The notes: generated by a model not told the origin, from the letters alone. A DNA stretch of 64,000 bases from CAZGNZ01 sp964527215 (GCA_964527215.1 CAZGNZ010000007.1:46044-110043); one strand, 5' to 3'. Positions 53,575-63,262 are shown, counted from the first letter of the stretch. Program-made: numbers and translations.

Positions 53575-54060
53575 ATGAAGAAACTGTTATTTTTGATCAT
53601 TTTTACCAGCTGTGCTTTGGCGGCATTTGGAAATGTGAGCTTAGTGCTGGACACCGGTCCGATCGTCAATTTGTACAAACCGGTATGGCTGGACGGCGAT
53701 TCGCTGCATTTTAACGGTATGCGGTCAACGCTTCAGGGTGATTATGTGATGCCCGACAGTGAAACCCCGAAGTCTATGCATACCATTCATATCAGCCGGA
53801 TCAGAGCTGTAATCATTCGGGATAATACGAAGCTGAATATCATCCATACGCTTGGTACCCTGTTCGGCCTGGGAGCGGGTTTTATTGCCACTTCGGATGA
53901 CATTAATCCATGGATCGTGATCAGCACCGGATTTCTGGGGTATTATGTCAGCGATCTGATGACCAGTAAATCAAAAAACAGGATGGTCCGGGAAATCGAT
54001 TTACAGAATGATGAGCTGGCTGTCAGGCGGGAAAAAATCATTCAGCTGCTTGATTTGTAG
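53575..54060 (+). CDS. Hypothetical exported membrane protein
   Basis: A 161-residue protein with a signal peptide (KKLLFLIIFTSCALAAFG), a soluble beta-rich part with a possible surface binding role (LVLDTGPIVNLYKPVWLDGDSLHF), a hydrophobic stretch near residues 92-125 (IIHTLGTLFGLGAGFIA and WIVISTGFLGYYVSDLM) and a charged C-terminal helix. No family is recognised. It stands alone between nrnA and the nqr operon. ATG follows GGGGAAAAG. Confidence 0.68.
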   Translation: MKKLLFLIIFTSCALAAFGNVSLVLDTGPIVNLYKPVWLDGDSLHFNGMRSTLQGDYVMPDSETPKSMHTIHISRIRAVIIRDNTKLNIIHTLGTLFGLGAGFIATSDDINPWIVISTGFLGYYVSDLMTSKSKNRMVREIDLQNDELAVRREKIIQLLDL

Positions 54061-54662
54061 ATCGTTGGTGGGTATCTGCTCGGTGCATGGGGAATAATCG
54101 CTCCGGACAGAAACAGCAATCCCAAAAAATCCCCACCGTTCTACGTGAGTTCTTTTCAAGCTTTTTCCGAGTCTGCGGAATCTTTTTCCTGCAGGATAAT
54201 CAAAGAAAAATGAGCGATGACGTACTGCACAGTAAATCAATCACTTGTTGCGGATGTAATAAAAACCCGTCTCGCGGCGGAACAGGCAGAAAAGATTCGA
54301 TCCGTTATTGTTGTTCATTTCCTTTGAGGTATGCGGGCTGAACTTTTTTTTAATAATTTATTGCACAGCTCTGTTTTAAAAATAATATGGATATCAGCAG
54401 GTTAATATCCATTTTGAATGTCTGGTTTCACCAAAAAAAATCAAATTACGACTTAATTCGTTACCATTTTTATGATAATGCAGGCATACTCATTCCTTTA
54501 AATTGTACTGTTAATGATATAAACTGTACATATGTATCTTAATATATTCAATTCTATTTATTTTAAATTTGAAAATTTATGTTTTAATTTTACCGGTTTG
54601 GAAATTTAGCATTTCCACCATTAAGTGTTTTCCGGGAATACAGTGAAGGAAGTATAACGACG
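54061..54662. other. 602-base leader region before the nqr operon
   Basis: No convincing gene. From about 54340 it is strongly AT-rich. An 8-base inverted repeat ATGGATAT/ATATCCAT (54387-54394 and 54405-54412, 10-base loop) is followed by TTTT and could be a terminator of the upstream gene or an operator. Promoter elements for nqrA presumably lie between there and 54640 but cannot be fixed by eye. Confidence 0.5.
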
Positions 54663-56015
54663 ATGAAACACATCCAAATCCGCAAAGGGCACAACCTACG
54701 GATTGCCGGAGTCCCAAAACCTGAAGTCACGGTGGTCAGAACGCCGGAATTTTTGGTTGTGGAACCCAGTGCAGTTCCAAGGATCAAGCCCAAGATGCTG
54801 GTCAAGGAAGGTGCCGAGGTGAAGATTGGCACGCCGCTATTTTTTGATAAACTGATCCCGGAGGTGCAGTTTACTGCACCAGGGGCTGGAAAAGTCACCG
54901 AAATCCGTTATGGTGAACGCCGAAAGGTGGATCAGATTGTAATTAAGCTAAACGCTCAGGAGGAGACTGAATCCTTTCAGAGCGACAGTGAACCGGATTG
55001 GCAGACACTGACCCGGGAGCAAATTACTGATCGGCTTCTGAAATCCGGTCTCTGGCCGCTCATCCGGCAGCGTCCCTATTCAAAGATCGCCAATCCTGCA
55101 GATACTCCGAAATCTATTTTCATCAGTGCGGCAGCTACTGCACCGCTGTCCCCCGATTTCGGGTTTTTGTTCAGTCGAGGCGATGAAGGTTTCCAGACGG
55201 GGATGGATCTGATCGGCAAACTCACTGACGGCCGGGTTCACCTGATCATCCCGAAGGAATCTGATTCTCAGGTCCTGAAGTCGGTCCGCAATGCTGAAAT
55301 CAGCACTGTTTCAGGTCCGCATCCCGCCGGCAACGTCGGGGTCCTGATTCATCATATTGATCCTATCAATCCCGGAGACATTGTCTGGTATCTGAATCCC
55401 CAGGATGTTCAGCTCATCGGTCAGTTCTTCGTCAGCGGCACCCTGCCGACAAGAAAAACCATTGCTGTCGGGGGTCCCGGTGTGAACAATCCAGGTTACT
55501 TCACCATACGTCGAGGTACCAGAATCAGAGAAATATTGGGAACCCTTCAGGTGAATGAGGATGTCCGACATATTTCCGGCAGCGTTCTTGACGGCAGACA
55601 GGTGACCGCAGAAAACACATTGGGAACCTGGGACGACACCCTGTCTGTCATCGATGAAGGCCGGGAACGTATTCTGCTTGGGTGGGGACGGCTGGGATTC
55701 AACCGCTATTCCGTATCCAATACATTCATGTCAAAATTCCAGAATCAGGACCAACTCGGACTGACCACGCTTCGCAACGGCAGCATTCGGGCGATTGTCC
55801 CATTTGGAGCCATTGAACGCATGATGCCGATGAATATTCTGCCTACTTTTCTGATGAAGGCCTGCCTGGCCAAAGATATTGACGAAATGATAGCACTGGG
55901 CATTCATGAATGTGATCCGGAAGATTTTGCATTATGCAGTTTTGCAGATGTTTCCAAAATGGATGTCATGCAGATTATTCGCGACGGTTTGGACTTAATT
56001 GAGGCGGAGGGATAA
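54663..56015 (+). CDS. nqrA: Na+-translocating NADH:quinone reductase subunit A
   Basis: A 450-residue peripheral subunit: KHIQIRKGHNLRIAGVPKPEV, AVPRIKPKMLVKEGAEVKIGTPLFFDK, APGAGKVTEIRYGERRKVDQIVI and ending GLDLIEAEG as is typical. First gene of nqrABCDEF. GAAGGAAG precedes ATG. No transmembrane segment. Its quinone-binding role in Nqr is known from the family. Confidence 0.97.
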   Translation: MKHIQIRKGHNLRIAGVPKPEVTVVRTPEFLVVEPSAVPRIKPKMLVKEGAEVKIGTPLFFDKLIPEVQFTAPGAGKVTEIRYGERRKVDQIVIKLNAQEETESFQSDSEPDWQTLTREQITDRLLKSGLWPLIRQRPYSKIANPADTPKSIFISAAATAPLSPDFGFLFSRGDEGFQTGMDLIGKLTDGRVHLIIPKESDSQVLKSVRNAEISTVSGPHPAGNVGVLIHHIDPINPGDIVWYLNPQDVQLIGQFFVSGTLPTRKTIAVGGPGVNNPGYFTIRRGTRIREILGTLQVNEDVRHISGSVLDGRQVTAENTLGTWDDTLSVIDEGRERILLGWGRLGFNRYSVSNTFMSKFQNQDQLGLTTLRNGSIRAIVPFGAIERMMPMNILPTFLMKACLAKDIDEMIALGIHECDPEDFALCSFADVSKMDVMQIIRDGLDLIEAEG

Positions 56016-56018
56016 ATC

Positions 56019-57158
56019 ATGAGAGAATTCTTTTCTAAAAATGCCCCGCATTTCGAACCGGGCGGAAAATGGGAGAAATGGGCCCCCATTTTTGAAATGG
56101 CTGATACATTCATGTACACCACAAATACGGTGACAGACGGACCGCCGCACGTACGGGATGCCATTGATCTGAAACGGGCGATGAGTGTGGTGATTATCGC
56201 GCTCTTCCCCGCCATTTTCTTCGGCATCTTCAATATTGGTTATCAGGAAGATCCCACGCGTTCCATCTTCATGAATTTCCTGTGGGGACTCAAAGCGTCT
56301 GTTCCCATCATCTTCGTGTCATATGCCACCGGTGGATTCTGGGAAGTTCTGTTTGCCGTCGTACGCAAACATGAAATAAATGAAGGTTTTCTGGTGACAG
56401 GGATGCTCATCCCCTTCATACTTCCGCCAACGATACCGCTTTGGATGGTTGTGGTGGCCACCAGTTTCGGCATTGTGATCGGCAAGGAAATATTCGGCGG
56501 AACCGGATACAATATTTTTAACCCGGCACTGGCCGCCCGAGCCTTTTTGTTTTTTGCCTATCCCGGAGCTATATCCGGTGATCAGGTATGGATCGTTGAC
56601 GGTACCACGCAGGCAACTCCGCTGGCAGTGGCAGCCGCAGGTTCCGGTGGAGGTTCGGTGGAACTGCTGAACGCCGCTCAGTATTCCTGGATGGACATGT
56701 TCTTTGGATTCATTCCGGGATCCATCGGTGAAACCTCTACACTGGCCATCCTGCTGGGAGCGGTGCTGCTCATTGTCACTCGAATTGCCAGCTGGCGCGT
56801 GATGGCCGGGATTATGATCGGAATGGTCGGCATGGCTTTTCTCAGCAACCTGCTGGCCGGCGCCAGTGACAATCCCATGCTCACTCTGCCGGCTCACTAC
56901 CATCTGGTTATGGGCGGGTTCGCATTTGGAATGGTATTTATGGCGACGGATCCTGTGTCCTGCGCCCAATCTGAACGCGGCCGCTGGATTTACGGCATAC
57001 TGATTGGTGCTCTTACCGTCATCATTCGAGCCGTCAACCCAGCATTCCCGGAAGGCATGATGCTGGCTATTCTGCTGGGAAACGCCTTCGCACCGCTGAT
57101 TGATTATTTCGTGCTGAGAGGACATATTAAAAGGAGGCAGAAACGCTATGCACAGTAA
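56019..57158 (+). CDS. nqrB: Na+-NQR subunit B
   Basis: A 379-residue integral membrane subunit with about ten helices, carrying covalent FMN and riboflavin in known enzymes. The flavinylation motif DGTTQAT occupies residues 194-200, with Thr200 the expected FMN site for ApbE. NPALAARAFLFFAYPGAISGD and the C-terminal ATDPVSCAQSERGRWIYGILIG are family blocks. Three bases separate it from nqrA; nqrC overlaps its end. Confidence 0.97.
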   Translation: MREFFSKNAPHFEPGGKWEKWAPIFEMADTFMYTTNTVTDGPPHVRDAIDLKRAMSVVIIALFPAIFFGIFNIGYQEDPTRSIFMNFLWGLKASVPIIFVSYATGGFWEVLFAVVRKHEINEGFLVTGMLIPFILPPTIPLWMVVVATSFGIVIGKEIFGGTGYNIFNPALAARAFLFFAYPGAISGDQVWIVDGTTQATPLAVAAAGSGGGSVELLNAAQYSWMDMFFGFIPGSIGETSTLAILLGAVLLIVTRIASWRVMAGIMIGMVGMAFLSNLLAGASDNPMLTLPAHYHLVMGGFAFGMVFMATDPVSCAQSERGRWIYGILIGALTVIIRAVNPAFPEGMMLAILLGNAFAPLIDYFVLRGHIKRRQKRYAQ

Positions 57159-57795
57159 TGCCTACACCTACCGGTTCATTATCATACTTACCGGTGTTGC
57201 CGCACTTCTCCTGTCTCTGGCCAGCACAGGGCTGAAAGGCCGGCAAGATTTCAACCGGGAAATTGACACAAAAAAGAATGTTTTGAAAGCGGTTGGGGCG
57301 TACCATGCCGGCATGACCCCCGCAGAGGTTGAAGACACCTACAATCAAAATATTCTGGAGCGATTTGTTGGAGATGCCGGGTCACTGAGTGAAACACCAG
57401 GTGACCGCCCCATTTTCATCTACGGCAATGTACAGAATCCCAAAGGATTTATTGTCCCCGTGTCCGGCAAAGGACTCTGGTCCACTATCAACGGCTTTCT
57501 GGCTTTGGAGCCGGACCGCAGCACGGTAAAGGGTATCACGTTTTATGAACACGGTGAAACCCCCGGACTGGGCGGTGAAATTGAAAAAGACTGGTTTACG
57601 GGCCAGTATGTGGGTAAGAAAATCTTCAGTGACGAAGGTGCTTTGGTTTCAATCATGATTGCCAAAGGCAAGGCACCGGCGGGGTCTCTCCATGACGTGG
57701 ACGGAATTTCCGGATCCACACTCACGTGCAACGGAGTCAACGCATTCCTGAAAAAAGATTTATCGCACTATGAAACCTTCCTGCGCAGACATTGA
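57148..57795 (+). CDS. nqrC: Na+-NQR subunit C
   Basis: A 215-residue subunit with one N-terminal transmembrane helix (YRFIIILTGVAALLLSLAS) and an exported FMN-binding domain; the motif DGISGST at residues 185-191 places the covalent FMN on Thr191. GKGLWSTINGFLALEPDRSTVKGITFYEHGETPGLGGEI is the family block. It overlaps nqrB by 11 bases. Confidence 0.97.
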   Translation: MHSNAYTYRFIIILTGVAALLLSLASTGLKGRQDFNREIDTKKNVLKAVGAYHAGMTPAEVEDTYNQNILERFVGDAGSLSETPGDRPIFIYGNVQNPKGFIVPVSGKGLWSTINGFLALEPDRSTVKGITFYEHGETPGLGGEIEKDWFTGQYVGKKIFSDEGALVSIMIAKGKAPAGSLHDVDGISGSTLTCNGVNAFLKKDLSHYETFLRRH

Positions 57796-57816
57796 TCGGG
57801 ATGGAAAGGAATTCTA

Positions 57817-58434
57817 ATGGCTAGTAAAAACACACAGATTTTTGCCGATCCGTTAAATGCCAATAATCCCATTACCAAACAGGTTCTTGGTATATGTTCC
57901 GCATTGGCTGTAACGGTAAAAATGGATACCGCGGTGGTAATGACGGCCGCACTGACCTTTGTGCTGGTATTCTCAAATATCATCATTTCATCCATCCGCA
58001 ACCTGATCCCGGCCAAAGTAAGGATTATCGTGTTTCTCACGGTGATCGCATCTCTGGTCATTCTGGCTGACCAGATACTGAAAGCATTCCTGTTTGATAT
58101 CAGCAAGCAGCTTTCGGTTTTTGTGGGGCTGATCATCACAAACTGTATTGTCATGGGTCGTGCTGAAGCGTTTGCCACGCAAAACGGCATCAAGGAATCT
58201 GCCCTGGACGGTCTGGGCAACAGCTTCGGATACGGCATTATCCTGCTGCTGGTGGCCTTTTTCAGAGAACTGCTCGGCAGCGGAACCCTTTTCGGATTTC
58301 AGGTCATTCCACAGTTTTTGTATGATGCCGGATATCAGAATATGGGGCTGATGCTGCTGGCACCCGGTGCATTTATTGTCCTGGGACTGCTGATCTGGAT
58401 TCAGCGAACGATAATTGGATATACGGAGGAATAG
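57817..58434 (+). CDS. nqrD: Na+-NQR subunit D
   Basis: A 205-residue six-helix subunit: DPLNANNPITKQVLGICSALAVTVKMDTAVVM, FVGLIITNCIVMGRAEAFA and DGLGNSFGYGIILLLVAFFRELLGSG are diagnostic of NqrD. The conserved cysteines (ICSALAV; ITNCIVMG) contribute to the intramembrane iron centre with NqrE. Confidence 0.97.
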   Translation: MASKNTQIFADPLNANNPITKQVLGICSALAVTVKMDTAVVMTAALTFVLVFSNIIISSIRNLIPAKVRIIVFLTVIASLVILADQILKAFLFDISKQLSVFVGLIITNCIVMGRAEAFATQNGIKESALDGLGNSFGYGIILLLVAFFRELLGSGTLFGFQVIPQFLYDAGYQNMGLMLLAPGAFIVLGLLIWIQRTIIGYTEE

Positions 58435-58435
58435 C

Positions 58436-59062
58436 ATGGAAATTCTGAATCACTACCTCAGTTTAGCCACACAGTCGATTTTTGTACAGAACATACTGCT
58501 TTCCTCATTTCTCGGAATGTGTTCATTTCTGGCCATATCCAAAAAGGTGGATACATCCATTGGTCTCGGATTTGCAGTTATTTTCGTAAATGGGATCACG
58601 GTGCCCACCAACTGGGCCATCCGCAAATTTCTGCTGGAGCCGGGTGCATTGAGCTGGACCGGAGTTGAAGCACTTGCGGATGTGGATCTCAGCTTCCTGA
58701 CCTTTATCACCTTTATCGCCACCATCGCCGCTATGGTCCAACTGGTAGAAATGACCATTGATAAGTTCAGTCCAAAACTGTATCAGTCTTTGGGAATTTT
58801 CCTGCCGCTGATTGCGGTAAACTGCGCCATTTTGGGTTCTTCGCTGTTTATGGTGGAGCGAACCTACAATCTGGGAGAATCTGTTGTTTTCGGAATCAGT
58901 GCAGGTTTCGGATTCTTCCTGGCCATTGCCACAATGGCTGCCATGCGGTATAAGCTCAAGTACTCTCATGTCCCTGACGGCCTGAAAGGTCTGGGCATCG
59001 CCATGATATTAACCGGGCTGATTTCCATGGCCTACATGTCCTTTTCCGGCATTAATCTTTAA
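58436..59062 (+). CDS. nqrE: Na+-NQR subunit E
   Basis: A 208-residue six-helix subunit homologous to NqrD: SLATQSIFVQNILLSSFLGMCSFLAISKKVDTSIGLG, FLPLIAVNCAILGSSLFMVER and GFGFFLAIATMAAMRYKLKYSHVPDGLKGLGIAM. ATG 58436 follows GGAGG; the open frame extends seven codons upstream but without a ribosome site. Confidence 0.97.
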   Translation: MEILNHYLSLATQSIFVQNILLSSFLGMCSFLAISKKVDTSIGLGFAVIFVNGITVPTNWAIRKFLLEPGALSWTGVEALADVDLSFLTFITFIATIAAMVQLVEMTIDKFSPKLYQSLGIFLPLIAVNCAILGSSLFMVERTYNLGESVVFGISAGFGFFLAIATMAAMRYKLKYSHVPDGLKGLGIAMILTGLISMAYMSFSGINL

Positions 59063-59073
59063 GCGAGGTGATC

Positions 59074-60297
59074 ATGCTGATAACCATAACCAGTATCATC
59101 GTATTTGTGGCCATCATCATTATTCTGGTCACCATTCTTAATCTGGCGGAAAAGAAGCTGCTTCCCCAGGGAGATGTAAAAATTATTATTAATGATGATG
59201 AAGAAAAATCACCCACTGTTTCACCAGGCGGAACCCTGCTCAGCGCACTGGCCGGAAACAAGGTATTCCTCCCTTCCGCCTGCGGAGGGGGCGGCACCTG
59301 CGGCATGTGTACCTGTAAGGTCCTGGAAGGCGGCGGTCAGATTCTGCCGACTGAACTGGGTCACATCAGCCGCGCTGATGCCAAAGACAACGTCCGTCTT
59401 GCCTGCCAGGTGAAAGTCCGGGAAAATATGAAAATCCAGATTCCGGAAGAGATTTTCAGCATCAAAAAATGGGAAGCCACCGTCCGCTCAAACGACAATG
59501 TGGCCACCTTTATCAAGGAGCTGGTCCTGGAACTGCCGGCTGGTGAAAACCTGAATTTCAAAGCCGGCGGATATATCCAGATTGACGTTCCGAAATATGA
59601 TATTTCTTTCAACACAATGGATATTCACAAGGATTATCACGAGGATTGGGACAAATTCAATCTGTGGGATCTCAAATTTAAAAACGATGAGGAGATTTTC
59701 CGGGCCTATTCCATGGCAAACCATCCTGCGGAAGGAAATATTGTCATGCTGAATGTGCGTATCGCCACACCGCCGCCCAAATTGTGGAATCAGGTGCCGC
59801 CGGGAATCTGCTCCACCTACATTTTCAATCTGAAACCCGGGGACAAAGTGCTGGTATCCGGTCCGTACGGCGAGTTTTTCATGCGTGATTCAGAACGGGA
59901 AATGTTATACATTGGAGGCGGTGCCGGAATGGCTCCCATGCGCTCCCACATTTTCCATTTGTTCCATACGCTGAAATCCGGCCGAAAAGTAACTTTCTGG
60001 TACGGAGCCCGTTCCAAACGGGAAATGTTCTACGATGACGAGTTCAAAGCTATTGCAGACCAATTCCCCAATTTCACGTACAATGTGGCCCTGTCCGAAC
60101 CGATGCCGGAAGACAACTGGACCGGTCCGACAGGATTTATCCATCAGGTTGTGCATGATCTTTATCTCAGAGATCATGATGATCCTACGGAAATTGAATA
60201 CTACATGTGCGGTCCCCCAATGATGATTGACGCCTGCGACAATATGCTTTATAATCTTGGCGTGGAAGAAGAAATGATCATGTACGACAAATTCTAG
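59074..60297 (+). CDS. nqrF: Na+-NQR subunit F (NADH dehydrogenase subunit)
   Basis: A 407-residue subunit: N-terminal transmembrane helix, a [2Fe-2S] domain with LPSACGGGGTCGMCTC and the fourth cysteine in RLACQV, an FAD domain with RAYSMANHPAEGN, and an NADH domain with GGGAGMAPMRSHIFH, WYGARSKREMFY and YYMCGPPMMIDA. ATG 59074 lies five bases after GAGG; a GTG two codons before is possible. The extra cysteine in the CTC segment is unusual but harmless to the four-ligand pattern. Confidence 0.97.
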   Translation: MLITITSIIVFVAIIIILVTILNLAEKKLLPQGDVKIIINDDEEKSPTVSPGGTLLSALAGNKVFLPSACGGGGTCGMCTCKVLEGGGQILPTELGHISRADAKDNVRLACQVKVRENMKIQIPEEIFSIKKWEATVRSNDNVATFIKELVLELPAGENLNFKAGGYIQIDVPKYDISFNTMDIHKDYHEDWDKFNLWDLKFKNDEEIFRAYSMANHPAEGNIVMLNVRIATPPPKLWNQVPPGICSTYIFNLKPGDKVLVSGPYGEFFMRDSEREMLYIGGGAGMAPMRSHIFHLFHTLKSGRKVTFWYGARSKREMFYDDEFKAIADQFPNFTYNVALSEPMPEDNWTGPTGFIHQVVHDLYLRDHDDPTEIEYYMCGPPMMIDACDNMLYNLGVEEEMIMYDKF

Positions 60298-60308
60298 GCG
60301 GGTCACCT

Positions 60309-61397
60309 GTGACTCACATATCAAATTCAATGAAAGTTCGGCTGTTATGGCCGGGCTTTCTTTTTATTTTTTGTGTTTCCGCCTGTCTCAGACAGCCTGA
60401 AATTCATTTTTCGGGCCGAACGATGGGGACCGTTTACAATATTAAAATTGCAGGGGCTGCTGAATCATTGGCGGTGCAGAATGCCCTTCAAAGCCGGATT
60501 GACAGTGTTCTGGCTGAAGTCAATCAGATCATGTCCACCTACATTGAGGACAGCGAGATATCCCTGTACAATCAGCACCGCAGCATAGAGCCCATGGCGG
60601 TATCCGATGAATTTGCCGATGTAATTCGGACCAGTCTTGAAATTCACGAAATCAGTGAAGGGGCATTTGACATTACTGTTCATCCGCTGGTGCAGATATG
60701 GGGATTTGGCAGTATGGGACCAAAATGGACACCGCCGGCGGACAGTCTGATTCATTCCATACTCGGTTATGTGGGTTCGGAAAAGCTGACCTTAACAAAA
60801 AACCGCCTGTCAAAAGAACATTCAGATACTGAAATTGACCTTGCTGCCATCGCAAAAGGGTACGGCGTGGATGAAGTCGCCCGGTTTTTAATCGGTGCCG
60901 GATATAAAGACTTCATGGTTGAGATTGGCGGAGAGGTGGTCTGCAGAGGATCAAACCGCTACGGGGAATCCTGGCAGATCGGCATCCAGTATCCGGAATT
61001 TACTTACAGCACGGATGTTCACCTGATGGAAGCAGTCCGTCTGTCGGAAGCTGCCATGGCCACATCCGGAAATTACCGGAATTTTTTTGAATACGAAGGT
61101 CGGCTGTACTCGCATATGATCAATCCTGATACCGGATATCCGGTGCCCAATCTGCTGGTCAGTGCAACCGTTGTTGCCGACAACTGCATGACAGCTGACG
61201 GACTGGCCACTGCAGTTATGATCATGGGGACAGACCGGGGAATGAAGCTTATCGAATCATTGGATAACACGGAATGCTATCTGATCCGACAGAAAACGGA
61301 CGGCACCATGGAATCTGTTCAGAGCTCGGGATTTGGCAGACACCAGCAAAACGGCAAATTCGAAAGAGCCGGGATTGCAGTCTTTTCACAGCCTTAG
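60309..61397 (+). CDS. apbE: FAD:protein FMN transferase
   Basis: A 362-residue exported lipoprotein-type ApbE: signal and lipobox (LLWPGFLFIFCVSAC), GRTMGTVYNIKIAG, DLAAIAKGYGVDEVARFL, GEVVCRG, ATSGNYRNFFEYEGRLYSHMINPDTGYPV and ADGLATAVMIMG. It attaches FMN to the Thr residues of NqrB and NqrC. Start is GTG 60309 or ATG 60330; the ribosome site is weak in both cases. Follows nqrF by 11 bases. Confidence 0.95.
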   Translation: MTHISNSMKVRLLWPGFLFIFCVSACLRQPEIHFSGRTMGTVYNIKIAGAAESLAVQNALQSRIDSVLAEVNQIMSTYIEDSEISLYNQHRSIEPMAVSDEFADVIRTSLEIHEISEGAFDITVHPLVQIWGFGSMGPKWTPPADSLIHSILGYVGSEKLTLTKNRLSKEHSDTEIDLAAIAKGYGVDEVARFLIGAGYKDFMVEIGGEVVCRGSNRYGESWQIGIQYPEFTYSTDVHLMEAVRLSEAAMATSGNYRNFFEYEGRLYSHMINPDTGYPVPNLLVSATVVADNCMTADGLATAVMIMGTDRGMKLIESLDNTECYLIRQKTDGTMESVQSSGFGRHQQNGKFERAGIAVFSQP

Positions 61398-61398
61398 C

Positions 61399-61569
61399 TT
61401 ACGCCTGCTCTGTATTATCGCAGGTCTTTTCTGATCCGGATCCGCAGCTGCAGGTTTCGCCTGTACTGGCGCAGGTGGTGTTCAGTGGTTTGCTTTTAAC
61501 TATCTGGCCGATTCCAAATGCAAGAACGACCAGTATCAGAATGATGAAAGTAATCAGCGTTGTTGTCAT
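61399..61569 (-). CDS. NqrM-like small membrane protein with four cysteines
   Basis: A 56-residue ORF on the opposite strand: MTTTLITFIILILVVLAFGIG is a transmembrane helix, followed by KPLNTTCAS, TCSCGSG and a last cysteine (Cys33, 40, 42, 50). This size, order (helix, basic-Lys-Pro, cysteine cluster) and location next to nqrF-apbE match NqrM (DUF539), which is needed for Na+-NQR iron-centre maturation. In known operons nqrM is normally co-directional; here it is convergent with apbE, so it needs its own promoter. Too short for most ORF callers. Confidence 0.65.
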   Translation of the reverse strand: MTTTLITFIILILVVLAFGIGQIVKSKPLNTTCASTGETCSCGSGSEKTCDNTEQA

Positions 61570-61681
61570 GCCCAAAACTTACCGTTATTGCATTCAAAAA
61601 ATTTAGTGATAATTCGTTACATATTGTGAATTATATATAGGATCCTTAAGCTATCGAATCAAGTGAAAAAGAAAGGGTTTG

Positions 61682-63250
61682 ATGTTAATGAAGCATCTGG
61701 TAAATCTGTTCGCTGTTATTGCTGTACTGACGGTTTTTTTCGTCCCGGACATGGTCCGGGCGGAAGAACCCCATCACGACTCTGCCGTTCTTGAAACAGC
61801 TCAGGATCATTCAGAACCGGAAGCCGGTCTTCACGATGATGCCGCCCATGATTCGGATCATGACACGCACCATGGTGAGATCCATCATGCACCGCATCTG
61901 GACGGTGCCAATCTGAATGTATTCTGGGTGATCCCTTTCGTGGGCATCCTTTTGTCCATTGCGGTATTTCCTCTGGTAAAACCACTGTTTTGGCACCATC
62001 ATTACGGGAAGGTCTCTGCTTTCTGGGGTATCCTGTTTATGGTTTTGTTTACCATATTTTACGGACCCAACATGGCGGGATTTTACCTGGTGGAAACCTA
62101 TCTGGGTGAATTTATCCCCTTTATTATTCTGCTCCTGTCACTGTTCACGGTGGCCGGGGGAGTCCGACTGACGGGTTCCCTGCGCGGTTCTCCCGTTGTT
62201 AATACTATGATTTTAATAATCGGCACTGCACTGGCATCCTGGATGGGAACCACCGGCGCGGCCATGCTGCTGATCCGACCCCTGCTGCGGGCCAATTCAT
62301 GGCGCAAGCACAATGTTCATACCGTTGTGTTCTTCATCTTCATGGTGGCCAATATCGGCGGTTCCCTGACTCCTCTGGGTGATCCTCCGCTGTTTTTGGG
62401 ATTCCTGAAAGGCGTTTCGTTTTTCTGGACCACCAAGCATATGCTGGTTCCAATGCTGTTCGTGGTAGTTCTGCTGCTCATCATCTTTTTTATTCTCGAC
62501 AGCATTCTGTACAAAAAAGAAACGCCGCCGCCGGATGACGGCACCAAGGAACCGCTCGGGCTGGAAGGAAAATCCAATCTGCTGCTGCTTCCTCTGATTG
62601 TGGCAGCCGTGGTAATCAGCGGGATATGGCATCCGGACAAGGCAAATACAGCGGACTGGGCCATTCACGGCTGGGGCACCTGCATGATGACAAAGGGAAC
62701 CCTGTTCCAGGTGATTGCGCTGCTGGTAATTGCGTTCATCAGCTGGAAAATCACTCCCATGTCGGTGCGGAAAGGAAACGGATTCACCTGGGAACCGATA
62801 CTGGAAGTGGCCAAACTGTTTGCCACCATCTTTATCACCATGGTTCCCGCAATCGCCATCCTTAAAGCAGGTTCCGAAGGCGCGCTGGGCTTTGTCATTG
62901 ATGCGGTTCAGAATCCGGAAACCGGCGAGTTTGTGGACAGCATGTTTTTCTGGGCCACTGGGTCACTGAGCAGTTTTCTGGACAATGCGCCCACCTATGT
63001 GGTCTTCTTCAACACTGCCGGCGGCAATGCCCAGGAACTGATGACCACCCACGCTTCCACCCTGCTGGCCATATCCATGGGAGCCGTGTTTATGGGTGCA
63101 AACACCTACATCGGCAATGCACCCAATTTCATGGTGAAATCCATTGCTGAGGAGAACAAGGTCAAGATGCCCAGCTTCTTCGGCTACATGGGCTGGTCCA
63201 TCATGATACTGATTCCCATTTTCATCATCGTCACTCTGGTGTTCTTTTAA
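61682..63250 (+). CDS. NhaD-type Na+/H+ antiporter with His-rich N-terminal segment
   Basis: A 522-residue membrane antiporter of the NhaD/ArsB-NhaD superfamily with around a dozen helices: FWVIPFVGILLSIAVFPL, GTALASWMGTTGAAMLLIRPLLR, MVANIGGSLTPLGDPPLFLGFLKG and SLSSFLDNAPTYVVFFNTAGG are typical. A signal-like peptide ending MVRAEE is followed by about 45 residues with 11 histidines, predicted periplasmic. ATG 61682 or 61688 can serve; AAAGGG lies upstream. It would restore the Na+ gradient balance of the Nqr pump. Confidence 0.92.
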   Translation: MLMKHLVNLFAVIAVLTVFFVPDMVRAEEPHHDSAVLETAQDHSEPEAGLHDDAAHDSDHDTHHGEIHHAPHLDGANLNVFWVIPFVGILLSIAVFPLVKPLFWHHHYGKVSAFWGILFMVLFTIFYGPNMAGFYLVETYLGEFIPFIILLLSLFTVAGGVRLTGSLRGSPVVNTMILIIGTALASWMGTTGAAMLLIRPLLRANSWRKHNVHTVVFFIFMVANIGGSLTPLGDPPLFLGFLKGVSFFWTTKHMLVPMLFVVVLLLIIFFILDSILYKKETPPPDDGTKEPLGLEGKSNLLLLPLIVAAVVISGIWHPDKANTADWAIHGWGTCMMTKGTLFQVIALLVIAFISWKITPMSVRKGNGFTWEPILEVAKLFATIFITMVPAIAILKAGSEGALGFVIDAVQNPETGEFVDSMFFWATGSLSSFLDNAPTYVVFFNTAGGNAQELMTTHASTLLAISMGAVFMGANTYIGNAPNFMVKSIAEENKVKMPSFFGYMGWSIMILIPIFIIVTLVFF

Positions 63251-63262
63251 GGAGATTTTGTA

